Of a stretch of 64,000 nt of DNA, positions 36,312-43,698 are shown piece by piece. The translations under genes and the position numbers were made by a program. The stretch's first letter is position 1; each line of letters begins with the position of its first letter. The stretch is taken from assembly GCA_028768525.1 (NCBI GenBank), contig CP054837.1, forward strand, positions 310,001 through 374,000, given 5' to 3'. The notes below the pieces were generated by a model, which saw only the letters and a list, made by a program, of their open reading frames with translations, searched no databases and was not told where the DNA came from. The DNA comes from Desulfobacter sp. (GTDB taxonomy: Bacteria; Desulfobacterota; Desulfobacteria; Desulfobacterales; Desulfobacteraceae).

Positions 36312-37954
36312 AGGCCGGCTCCTTCCTCTGTTTCCGGATAAATCAGCCGGGTGGTTTCGGTGATCTGCGGGTAGAGAGCAATGGCATTTTTCAGGGGATG
36401 GCCGTAATCCAGCCAGTCCCGCCTAAGATAGGTATGCTTCCTGAAATGGAGGGGGTATACCACCATATCTTCCAGCAGTTTAATCTGGGCGTATTCCCAC
36501 AGCTTGATCTGTTTTGAGGTGACCCGTTCGGAACGTGCCTGTTCAATGAGATGGTCGATGCCCGTATAATTGGAAAAATTGGTAGCCATCTTCTGTCCGG
36601 TCATGACCCGGGACTGGGAATGGAAAAAGCGGCTGAGCAATTCATCGGTATTGGGGCGGAAGGCCTCGTAAACCACCAGGGGATTGGCATTGGCCCTGAT
36701 TTTCTTATGGTAATCGGCATGGCTGGTAAGGCAGATGCCCATGCGGATATTGACCCGGGCCAGCTGCTTTTTCAGGGTCTGGTAATTGGTCCGGATCTGG
36801 GCCAGTTCCGATACGGCAACATCAAAGGCGAACCCGTCCTTGTATCCGGCCTGGGCCAGAAGGGCTTTTGCCTTGGCTATGTCCATGGGGTAGGTAAGGT
36901 TCAGATCCTCTACCTCCTTTTTTCCCAGTCCGCCGGGCATATGCGGCGGTGCCGGGGAAAAGACATTGGAGGCCATCCCCGGTCCGAAGGGATTTAAAAA
37001 GGCATCCCGGTCCAGGGCGTAGGCCACTGCCTTTCTCACCCGGACATCGGCAAAGGGAGGGAACAGCAGGTTGAAATGAATACTGGCGGTTTCAGGCACA
37101 CCGAAATAATCAATGAGGGTAAATTTTCTGCCGGTAACGCTTGCGGCCCAGGCCGATGAAGTCTCTCCGCAGATCAGGTCCAGGCGCCCCTTGTCAAAGG
37201 CATCAATGCGGCGGCTGGATTGTGGCAGAAAATGGATTTCAACCCCGGCCAGCAGGGGCGCCCCACGGAAATACCGGCCATTGGGGCGTAAAAAAAAGGT
37301 GCCCTCCCCTGTAAGTCCCTCTATGGAAAAGGGACCGGTACCGGCAAGGGGCCGCCGCCCCCGGCTGTCGGGCAGGCCCACCTCCGCCGCCACAAAGCCG
37401 CCGGCATAATTGGCCACCTTGGGCAGAAAAAGCAGGGGTGACTGGGGAGGATCCACGGTAAAGCGCACCGTCCGCCGGTCCAGTGCTTCAACGGATATGC
37501 CGTCATATCCGCCGGCATAGGCGGAGCGCGCAGGGTCAGTGGTCTTTTCAAAGGAGCGGACCACATCCGCTGCGGTCATCTCCCAGGGGGGCGTGCCCTT
37601 ACCGCCGTGGAAAAACACCTTTTCCCTCAGCCTGAAGGTCCAGGTCTGCTTTCCATTCAGGGTCACCGGCTCGGGGATTCCCAGGGCCAGGTCAGGTTCC
37701 AACTCCGGGGCCAGCCCCGGCTTGAACCGAATCAACCCGTTAAAAACCATGTCAACCAGCATCCGGTCGGCAAAGGAAGCGGCAAAATGGGGATCCCGGG
37801 TATCAAACCCTGAAATGTTCACCCCCATGCGCAGGATATTGTCCCTGTACCCGGAACGATTAACAGCAGGGTTTCCGGCGGCCGCCGGCCGCACCGCCCC
37901 TAAACCCACCGCCCAGCACAGGCAGAAAATCCACACAATAACTCTGACAGCCAT
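36308..37954 (-). CDS. Family-5 (peptide/nickel type) periplasmic binding protein of a sensor operon
   Basis: 548 aa with a signal peptide (MAVRVIVWIFCLCWAVG, cleavage after PAAA near residue 26) and the SBP_bac_5 organisation: RMLVDMVFNGLIRFKPG, EPDLALGIPEP, WTFRLREKVFFHGG, ADVVRSFEK and RRPLAGTGPFSIEGL. Family members bind peptides, nickel, sugars or signalling molecules for ABC importers, but no ABC genes are here. Its stop overlaps the start of the kinase gene (ATGA), which points to a sensory role, presenting ligand to the Cache kinase (inference). It is the first gene of a leftward operon; the 275 bp upstream contain the micro-gene of the NSS transporter's far end and no other gene. Confidence 0.85.
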   Translation of the reverse strand: MAVRVIVWIFCLCWAVGLGAVRPAAAGNPAVNRSGYRDNILRMGVNISGFDTRDPHFAASFADRMLVDMVFNGLIRFKPGLAPELEPDLALGIPEPVTLNGKQTWTFRLREKVFFHGGKGTPPWEMTAADVVRSFEKTTDPARSAYAGGYDGISVEALDRRTVRFTVDPPQSPLLFLPKVANYAGGFVAAEVGLPDSRGRRPLAGTGPFSIEGLTGEGTFFLRPNGRYFRGAPLLAGVEIHFLPQSSRRIDAFDKGRLDLICGETSSAWAASVTGRKFTLIDYFGVPETASIHFNLLFPPFADVRVRKAVAYALDRDAFLNPFGPGMASNVFSPAPPHMPGGLGKKEVEDLNLTYPMDIAKAKALLAQAGYKDGFAFDVAVSELAQIRTNYQTLKKQLARVNIRMGICLTSHADYHKKIRANANPLVVYEAFRPNTDELLSRFFHSQSRVMTGQKMATNFSNYTGIDHLIEQARSERVTSKQIKLWEYAQIKLLEDMVVYPLHFRKHTYLRRDWLDYGHPLKNAIALYPQITETTRLIYPETEEGAGL

Positions 37955-38229
37955 GGCACCATCCTAAAGGGGTTGCAATCCATACCCCGGCAGCCCCTGC
38001 CGGGAAACATAGGGGTACCATATTTAAAGACCGCTGTCACCGCCCGGATTAAATCCGTATATACATGGCGCCGGCAGGCCCGGCAATCCAAGGGCCTTGG
38101 GGCCCTGAAGAAAAAACAGATGAAGGAGGCCTTCCCTATCTGATTTCAGTATCTTCGCCCTCGGCGGCGGGGGCAGCCATGGCCCGGGGTCAGGGGCTGG
38201 GCCGGGCCCTTGGTAATGGATACCCCCCT

Positions 38230-38340
38230 TTAATGATCAATATTGTTTTCAGACCGGCTCATTTTCAAAGCCAGCAGGGCGAACCCACCCCAGAAAAATG
38301 AAATCACAAAAATCATAAACGCCATGGATACAGGTGTCAT
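38230..38340 (-). CDS. MetS-like small subunit of the NSS transporter
   Basis: A 36-aa single-helix membrane peptide: N-terminus MTPVSMAFMIFVISFFWGG, then FALLALKMSRSE. This is the pattern of the methionine/alanine import NSS small subunit family (MetS), encoded directly behind the large subunit. AAAGGAG lies 6 bases upstream of the ATG and the gap to the transporter stop is only 2 bp. In Corynebacterium the small subunit is needed for transport activity; here the role is inferred from size, sequence type and position. Confidence 0.8.
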   Translation of the reverse strand: MTPVSMAFMIFVISFFWGGFALLALKMSRSENNIDH

Positions 38341-38342
38341 AA

Positions 38343-39815
38343 TCAACTCCTTTCAAGCATGCTGTTCTTATCCTTAGAGGGTGAAAACAGGCGGCCCAGC
38401 TTCCGGTTGAGGGCCAGCATGATGACCAGAAGGACGGTGCCCTGGATCAGGATAGTGGCCGGACTGAAGGTTTCAAGGGGATTCCACCATGTTTTTGGAT
38501 ACCAGGTGACAGACTGCCAGAACCACCATCCAAAAAGGATGATGACCAGCAGGGGAACGGAATAAATGCAGAAATTCCACCATTTTCCGATATACATATC
38601 ACTCCATTCGGTGTTGATCATGGTGATCCGGACCTTGTCCACGCCGATGCGGATCACAGCAAAGGTCATGAAAAAGCCGGAGATCAGCAGACTCACGCCC
38701 CATACAAAATCCTGGTTTTCAAAAAAACGGATATTCAGGGCCGAAGGGATGCCCAGAGCGCCCACACAGACCGCAGTCAGGACGGCCGCCCGCTTCCGGG
38801 TCAGTCCGGCGTCTGTGAGGTTGGTCACCACACACTCAAACATGGCAATGATGGTGGAACAGGCCGCCATGACCATGGCCAGGAAGAACAGGGGGGAGAA
38901 AAATGCGCCCCCGGGCATGGTTGACAGAATCTTGGGCAAAAAAATAAAGGCGATCCCGTTGTTGCCGCTTTTCATGATGGCCTCGGCTGCCTCCGGGGTG
39001 GCGGAGAAGGCGAAAATGGCCGGGATGACTGCCAGGCCGGCCAGGATTGAGGCGGCATTGTTGCCGAACCCAGTAATAAAGCAGTTCAGGCCGATATCCT
39101 CCTTCTGGCGGGTGTACACGGCATAGGTGAGCAGAAATCCCCAGCCGGCACCGGTGGACCAGGCCGACTGCGAAAAAGCCTCCAGCCAGATCCTGGCGTT
39201 AAGCAGGTCCGACAGGTCGGGGTTGAACAGGTAATGGAGCCCCGGCGCCGCACCTGGCAGGGTGCAGGTCCGGAGGGCCGTGACAAGGAGAATGACGAAA
39301 AGGGAGGGAATGAGAATCTTGGAGGTCTTTTCAACACCGGCCTGGATCCCCCGGAGCACAATGAGGGCGCCGATGGCCATGGAGGCCATATGAAAGGCGG
39401 AAACCTGAAGGCCGTCACCGGTGAATCTGTCCCATACCGCCTGGGTGTCCCCGGAGAGGTCAGTGGTCACCGACAGGATAAAATATTTGATGGTCCAGCC
39501 CATGACAACGGAATAATAGGCCATGATGCCGATGATGACAAAGGTGAGCCAGGCCCCCATCCAGGTGTATTTCTTTCCCACGAATTCGCGAAAGGAGCCG
39601 ATGGTGCCCATCCGGGTCTTCCTGCCGATGACCATTTCTGTCATGAGCAGAGGAAGGGACCAGACCAGGAGTGCTATGCCCCAGGCGATGATGAATGATC
39701 CCCCGCCGTTGGTGGCGCATACCCTCGGGAACCGCCAGATATTCCCGGTGCCCACAGCCATTCCTATGGTCGCTAACAGGAACCCCCACCGGGTTCCCCA
39801 CTGGTTCTGCTGCAT
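38343..39815 (-). CDS. Sodium-dependent NSS-family amino-acid transporter
   Basis: 490 aa, 12 hydrophobic segments. The N-terminus GFLLATIGMAVGTGNIWRFP is the NSS/SNF signature that forms the first sodium site, followed by NGGGSFIIAW. Members of the bacterial branch import amino acids such as methionine, alanine or tryptophan with sodium. The large subunit is paired with a 36-aa partner immediately downstream, as in the MetP/MetS systems. GAAAGGAGAG precedes the ATG. An inverted repeat overlapping the predicted promoter suggests repression by a dedicated regulator not encoded here. Confidence 0.93.
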   Translation of the reverse strand: MQQNQWGTRWGFLLATIGMAVGTGNIWRFPRVCATNGGGSFIIAWGIALLVWSLPLLMTEMVIGRKTRMGTIGSFREFVGKKYTWMGAWLTFVIIGIMAYYSVVMGWTIKYFILSVTTDLSGDTQAVWDRFTGDGLQVSAFHMASMAIGALIVLRGIQAGVEKTSKILIPSLFVILLVTALRTCTLPGAAPGLHYLFNPDLSDLLNARIWLEAFSQSAWSTGAGWGFLLTYAVYTRQKEDIGLNCFITGFGNNAASILAGLAVIPAIFAFSATPEAAEAIMKSGNNGIAFIFLPKILSTMPGGAFFSPLFFLAMVMAACSTIIAMFECVVTNLTDAGLTRKRAAVLTAVCVGALGIPSALNIRFFENQDFVWGVSLLISGFFMTFAVIRIGVDKVRITMINTEWSDMYIGKWWNFCIYSVPLLVIILFGWWFWQSVTWYPKTWWNPLETFSPATILIQGTVLLVIMLALNRKLGRLFSPSKDKNSMLERS

Positions 39816-39888
39816 GGAACTCTCCTTTCTATATTTGCTGGTTATTGCCGGTTGTGCGTCCTCCTGAGAATAAATAAGTGTTTCATTA

Positions 39889-39926
39889 ATGTTTTATTGG
39901 TATACAAATAAAACATCTTTTGTCAA
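39889..39926 (-). promoter_or_regulatory. NSS transporter promoter overlapped by an inverted-repeat operator
   Basis: On the minus strand TTGACA (39926-39921), a 16-bp spacer and TATACC (39904-39899) form a plausible promoter. ATGTTTTATT (39889-39898) and AATAAAACAT (39907-39916) are perfect inverted repeats around GGTATACA, so the palindrome covers the spacer and the -10. The centre resembles GntR-type TTGxxTACAA sites; repression is inferred from geometry. Confidence 0.5.
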
Positions 39927-40111
39927 CATCTCTTTTATTTGCCCATTCAATTATATGAAATCTGCCGCTGATCATGGGCAGTATCCATTGGCATGAGCGT
40001 TCCGGTTTCCTATTCTCCTTGCACTTTCGCGGCGGTTATGCTTTTTTACCCGGAAAAATTGGAATTGGTTACGGAATAATAAAAACAACCATAAAGCCAC
40101 AGGAAATTTGT

Positions 40112-40906
40112 ATGTTGGAAAAAAAAGAGCGTCTATCTCTGGAAGGCCGGGTCGCCGTTATTTCCGGGGCATCGGCCGGCATCGGCCTTGGCACGGCCCA
40201 GCTTCTGGCAGCCCACGGGGCCAAAATTGCCATGCTTGACATCAACACCGGCGGTGAGGCCCAGGCAGAAGAAATCACCCGGGCCGGCGGCACTGCCCGG
40301 TTTTACACATGCGACGTCACCTCATCCCATGAGGTGAAACGGGCGGTGGATGCGGTCATGCATGATTTCGGACGAATCGATATTCTGTTCAACAATGCCG
40401 GGGTAACGGTGAGAAAAACCCTGCCTGAACTGGAAGAGGCGGAATGGGATTTTGTCATCAATGTGGGCCTCAAAGGCACCTTTCTGCTTTCCAAATATAT
40501 CATTCCCATCATGGCGTCCCAGGGCGGGGGCAGCATCATCAACACCGGCTCGGGCTGGGGACTTAAGGGCGGCGACCAGGCCGCAGCCTATTGCGCTGTC
40601 AAAGGCGGCATCGTCAACCTGACCCGTGCCATGGCCATTGACCACGGCCCCCAGAACATCCGGGTCAACAGCGTCAATCCAGGCGATACCGACACCCCTA
40701 TGCTCAGGGACGAAGGGGTGCAGACCGGGCTGGTCACCGACACCGCCAGCCAGGCAACCTATCTTGAGGAATGCGGCGCAGACCGGCCCCTGAAGCGTAT
40801 CGGCATGCCCCGGGATATTGCCAACGCCGTTCTCTATCTGGCCAGCGACCTTTCAAGCTGGGTCACGGGCACGGCCCTGGTGGTGGACGGCGGCGGCATT
40901 GCTTAA
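40112..40906 (+). CDS. Short-chain dehydrogenase/reductase (classical SDR)
   Basis: 264 aa, the normal classical SDR length. Visible are the dinucleotide-binding SGASAGIGLG at about residues 18-27, an aspartate after the second strand (AMLDINTGG) that favours NAD(H) over NADP(H), NNAG near 95, a serine in NTGSGWGL and the catalytic YCAVK near 160, then the NPGDTDTPM loop. The C-terminus DLSSWVTGTALVVDGGG is standard. Substrate cannot be assigned; FabG-like or hydroxyacid/alcohol oxidation are possible. The ATG at 40112 with AGGAA upstream is preferred over a longer frame from 39974 that would run through the upstream regulatory DNA. It ends before a strong bidirectional terminator. Confidence 0.9.
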   Translation: MLEKKERLSLEGRVAVISGASAGIGLGTAQLLAAHGAKIAMLDINTGGEAQAEEITRAGGTARFYTCDVTSSHEVKRAVDAVMHDFGRIDILFNNAGVTVRKTLPELEEAEWDFVINVGLKGTFLLSKYIIPIMASQGGGSIINTGSGWGLKGGDQAAAYCAVKGGIVNLTRAMAIDHGPQNIRVNSVNPGDTDTPMLRDEGVQTGLVTDTASQATYLEECGADRPLKRIGMPRDIANAVLYLASDLSSWVTGTALVVDGGGIA

Positions 40907-40935
40907 AGGGCGCTGAACCTGAAAAGGACTTCATC

Positions 40936-40961
40936 CAGGTAAGGGCTCCGGCCCTTACCTG
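40936..40961. terminator. Bidirectional hairpin between convergent genes
   Basis: CAGGTAAGGGC and GCCCTTACCTG form a perfect 11-bp stem with the stable tetraloop TCCG, midway between the stops of the SDR gene and the leftward gene at 40990. Confidence 0.7.
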
Positions 40962-40989
40962 ATGCCCGCCGGCCGAGCCCGTGCAGCAG

Positions 40990-42606
40990 TTATGGCTGGT
41001 TCATTATCTTTTCCAATGCGGCCGTCACCCCATGGGATAAATTCAAGGTTTTCTGGTCCAGCCGCGACACCCCGCTGGAATAGGAGTAGGGGCATGAGGG
41101 ATCGGTGCTGCGGGGGATGCCCAGTTGCTTCAAACTCGCCGGAACCAGTTCCTTTGCCATTCGTCCGGCCAGGCGAGGCCTGGACTGGAATGCCTCGGAA
41201 AGGGTTTTTGATAGCATCATGTGATAAGAAAGGATGCTCGCCCTGGAGTTCCCGGAGGTTCTGCCCAGACTGAACACATAATTACTATCGCCGGAAAAAA
41301 TATCAGCCGACGTCACCCCCACATACATGGTGCGGCTGTCTTCTGATCTATAGTTCGAAAGTATTCTGCAAAACCGGTCCAGATGGGGATCCGCAAAAAA
41401 CTGGCCGGCGCCGGTGCGAACCTGGCCAATTAGATCCTGCAGGTAATACTGCGACAGAGCGTCTTCCGATGCCGCACCGTTCACCAAAGCATCAATATAT
41501 TGTTGTTCCGCCCATCCGGTGAAATCAATATCCGCTTTATTCATCTTGACGAGAATTTCCTGAATTCTGCGCTGAAAGGGTATACGATCCGGCCTTCCCC
41601 AATTCCATTTTTCAGGCAACCGGCAGATTTTTGTCCTGATGCCGGTTATCTTTTCATAAATTCTCCCGGCCTCTTCCAGCAGCAGCAGACTGCAGGGGTC
41701 CAACGGAATTATAAGGAGTTGAAGCCCCGCCTCCCCTTTTTCCAATACAGGCACCTCCTTGCCTGCCCCTGTTGGGATATTCAAAAACCCTGCGGCCCTG
41801 TTGATCAGATCCGAATCCTCCGCATTCTTAAAAACAATCTCCGCGCTGCTTTGGGCGGCCTGATAATCGTCCGTCTGTTCCATGAAATCCACATGGGCCT
41901 CGTAATTAAACGGAGAGGTGGATAGCAGGCGTTTGAAAACCCCGAGCGCCGTTCTTTTCTCATTCCCGGCCAGCAATGTGGCAGCATAGGCATAGGTCTG
42001 GGGCCCCCACAATCCCATGGAGACATTCCCCTGTGCAAGGGCATTGGTATACCGGAACCGGTCTGCCATGGCGCGGATTTTATAAAAAAAGGGCCCAAGG
42101 GCATCATTGGTCTTTGAGGCGCCGGAATAGGTCCAGATCTGAATCGATGCCGGGCATACAAAAGCAAACACCCTCCTGGACATCGTTACACCGGTTATTT
42201 CAGCATGGATTTCTGTTTCGGTGACCTCCCGGAAGGCGCCGCCCTTGTCCCCTATTTCCTTATTCAGGTACATAAGCAGGTTATTGAAAATCCCCCGGCA
42301 TCGCCTGCGGTCGCACTTGATATTCTCCACGACCAGCTGCAGGGACCGGTCGTCAGCGGCGTATACCCATTGATCCACATTGTTTTTCTCTTCGTGCCCG
42401 ATAGGAACCATATCCCGGCCATCAACCCGGAAGGCGGCGGAATAATGCTCCGGCAAGAACGAGGGTAATTCAACGCTTTCCGCCCGGCAAAATCCCCGGG
42501 GAAATAATAAAAGTAAATTAAAAATGATAATGAGATTAACGCTTAGCAGAGCAGTGAATGGGACCATCGAAACTTTGGCTTTGGCTGGAGCGGTGATACG
42601 AATCAT
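40990..42606 (-). CDS. Secreted protein with TPR-like middle and degenerate archaemetzincin-like C-terminus
   Basis: 538 aa from the ATG at 42606 (AGGGAG upstream). A long signal sequence ends near FCRA at residue 42. The middle (about 200-275) looks like helical TPR-type repeats. From about 295 on, the order of motifs follows archaemetzincins: LLIIPLD, a KICRLPEKW strand, FQRRIQEIL, YVGVTSADIFSGDSNYVFS (428-446), RASILSYH and SSGVSRLD (510-517). Where active enzymes have HExxHxxGxxxH, this protein has PASLKQLGIPR after a conserved KELV: both first histidines, the glutamate and the third histidine are gone. It is therefore probably a non-catalytic binding or scaffold protein in the periplasm (inference). 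No operon partner; the gene stands alone between convergent and divergent neighbours. Confidence 0.65.
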   Translation of the reverse strand: MIRITAPAKAKVSMVPFTALLSVNLIIIFNLLLLFPRGFCRAESVELPSFLPEHYSAAFRVDGRDMVPIGHEEKNNVDQWVYAADDRSLQLVVENIKCDRRRCRGIFNNLLMYLNKEIGDKGGAFREVTETEIHAEITGVTMSRRVFAFVCPASIQIWTYSGASKTNDALGPFFYKIRAMADRFRYTNALAQGNVSMGLWGPQTYAYAATLLAGNEKRTALGVFKRLLSTSPFNYEAHVDFMEQTDDYQAAQSSAEIVFKNAEDSDLINRAAGFLNIPTGAGKEVPVLEKGEAGLQLLIIPLDPCSLLLLEEAGRIYEKITGIRTKICRLPEKWNWGRPDRIPFQRRIQEILVKMNKADIDFTGWAEQQYIDALVNGAASEDALSQYYLQDLIGQVRTGAGQFFADPHLDRFCRILSNYRSEDSRTMYVGVTSADIFSGDSNYVFSLGRTSGNSRASILSYHMMLSKTLSEAFQSRPRLAGRMAKELVPASLKQLGIPRSTDPSCPYSYSSGVSRLDQKTLNLSHGVTAALEKIMNQP

Positions 42607-42920
42607 GAGAAGACTCCCTGTTTTCAAGAGAATGGGCAGAAAAACGAAACCTGTATGGTAAAAACACATATCAATTTAGGGGTGAAATTAAAACCACTGG
42701 ATTGAATCTTTATCCTTATTCTTGACAAAAATCATCTTACCGGTTAGGGAGCAGAAGGACAGCAGCACTGCCGGCGGCCGCCTGACCTGCCATTTAAATG
42801 CGCTGGATCTATTGTCCGGTATCATTGGTTTAGACAGCCGCAGCCATCATCCGCTCTTTAACACTCCGATCCGAAAAATGAGGAAACGACAAATGTTTCC
42901 CAATCAACAAGGAGGCGTCT
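42607..42920. other. Intergenic region between divergent genes
   Basis: 314 bp serve both the leftward secreted-protein gene and the rightward enoyl-CoA hydratase operon. A TTGACA at 42722-42727 is followed by only a weak -10 (TAGGGA type). AAGGAGG lies just before the hydratase ATG. No convincing gene is seen. Confidence 0.5.
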
Positions 42921-43685
42921 ATGGATTATCAATGCATTATCTATGAAAAAAAAGAGGGCATCGGCCTGATCAGGCTCAACCGGCCCAAGGTGCTCAACGC
43001 AATGAACCAGAGGCTGTGGCAGGAAATCATGGATGCCTTTGAACAGATCCGCATGGACGACGATGTGAGGGTGGTCATTCTTTCCGGTGAAGGGCGCGCC
43101 TTTTCCACGGGTGCGGATCTCAAGGATTCAAAGGACAGAAGTACGGAAGACTACCGCAGATACCTTGAATCCCTCCAGGAGGCCTCCAGAAAAATACTTC
43201 GGTTTGAAAAGCCCACCATTGCCGCCATCAACGGATATGCGCTGGGGTCCGGATATGAACTGGCCCTGGCCTGTGATATACGGATCGCGGCCAAAGAAGC
43301 CTTTATCGGTTCGCCTGAAGCAAAGGTCACCTCTTCGGTCACCGGCGGGGCCTTCCGCCTGGTCCAGGACCTGGTGGGGCCGGGAAAGGCAAGGGAACTG
43401 CTGTTCACGGCCGAATACATCAGCGGCGAAGAGGCGGAGCGGATCGGGCTTGTCAATAAGGCGGTCCCCCTTGATGACCTCATGGACGAGGCCTGGGCCA
43501 TGGCCGGAAAAATCCAGGCCAATTCGTCATTTTCTCTGAAAATCATTAAAAAGGGCTTTTTGATGGCTGCCGGGGAATGCAGCCTTGAGGCCCTTATGGA
43601 CTTCGAAATAGAAGGGTGCCTGGCCTGTGTGTCCACCAAGGAACGGGGGAAGTCTTTGAAGAACTTTGAGCAGCGGAAACAATAA
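42921..43685 (+). CDS. Enoyl-CoA hydratase/isomerase family protein (crotonase)
   Basis: 254 aa. The crotonase pattern is complete: GIGLIRLNRPKVLNAMN, FSTGADLKD (oxyanion hole), NGYALGSGYELALACDIRIA with the first catalytic glutamate in YELA, and the second in GSPEAKV. The usual PGAGG loop reads VTGGAF, so the substrate may differ from a plain enoyl-CoA. It forms an operon with the ADP-forming acyl-CoA synthetase starting 13 bp downstream, indicating a short beta-oxidation or ring-cleavage segment whose acyl-CoA product is used to make ATP. An AAGGAGG ribosome site is present. Confidence 0.9.
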   Translation: MDYQCIIYEKKEGIGLIRLNRPKVLNAMNQRLWQEIMDAFEQIRMDDDVRVVILSGEGRAFSTGADLKDSKDRSTEDYRRYLESLQEASRKILRFEKPTIAAINGYALGSGYELALACDIRIAAKEAFIGSPEAKVTSSVTGGAFRLVQDLVGPGKARELLFTAEYISGEEAERIGLVNKAVPLDDLMDEAWAMAGKIQANSSFSLKIIKKGFLMAAGECSLEALMDFEIEGCLACVSTKERGKSLKNFEQRKQ

Positions 43686-43698
43686 AGGGGGGTGACCT

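Noticed and set aside
39974..40111. N-terminal extension of the SDR gene
   Set aside because: Adds 46 residues with no SDR features; the ATG at 40112 has a ribosome site and gives the standard N-terminus.
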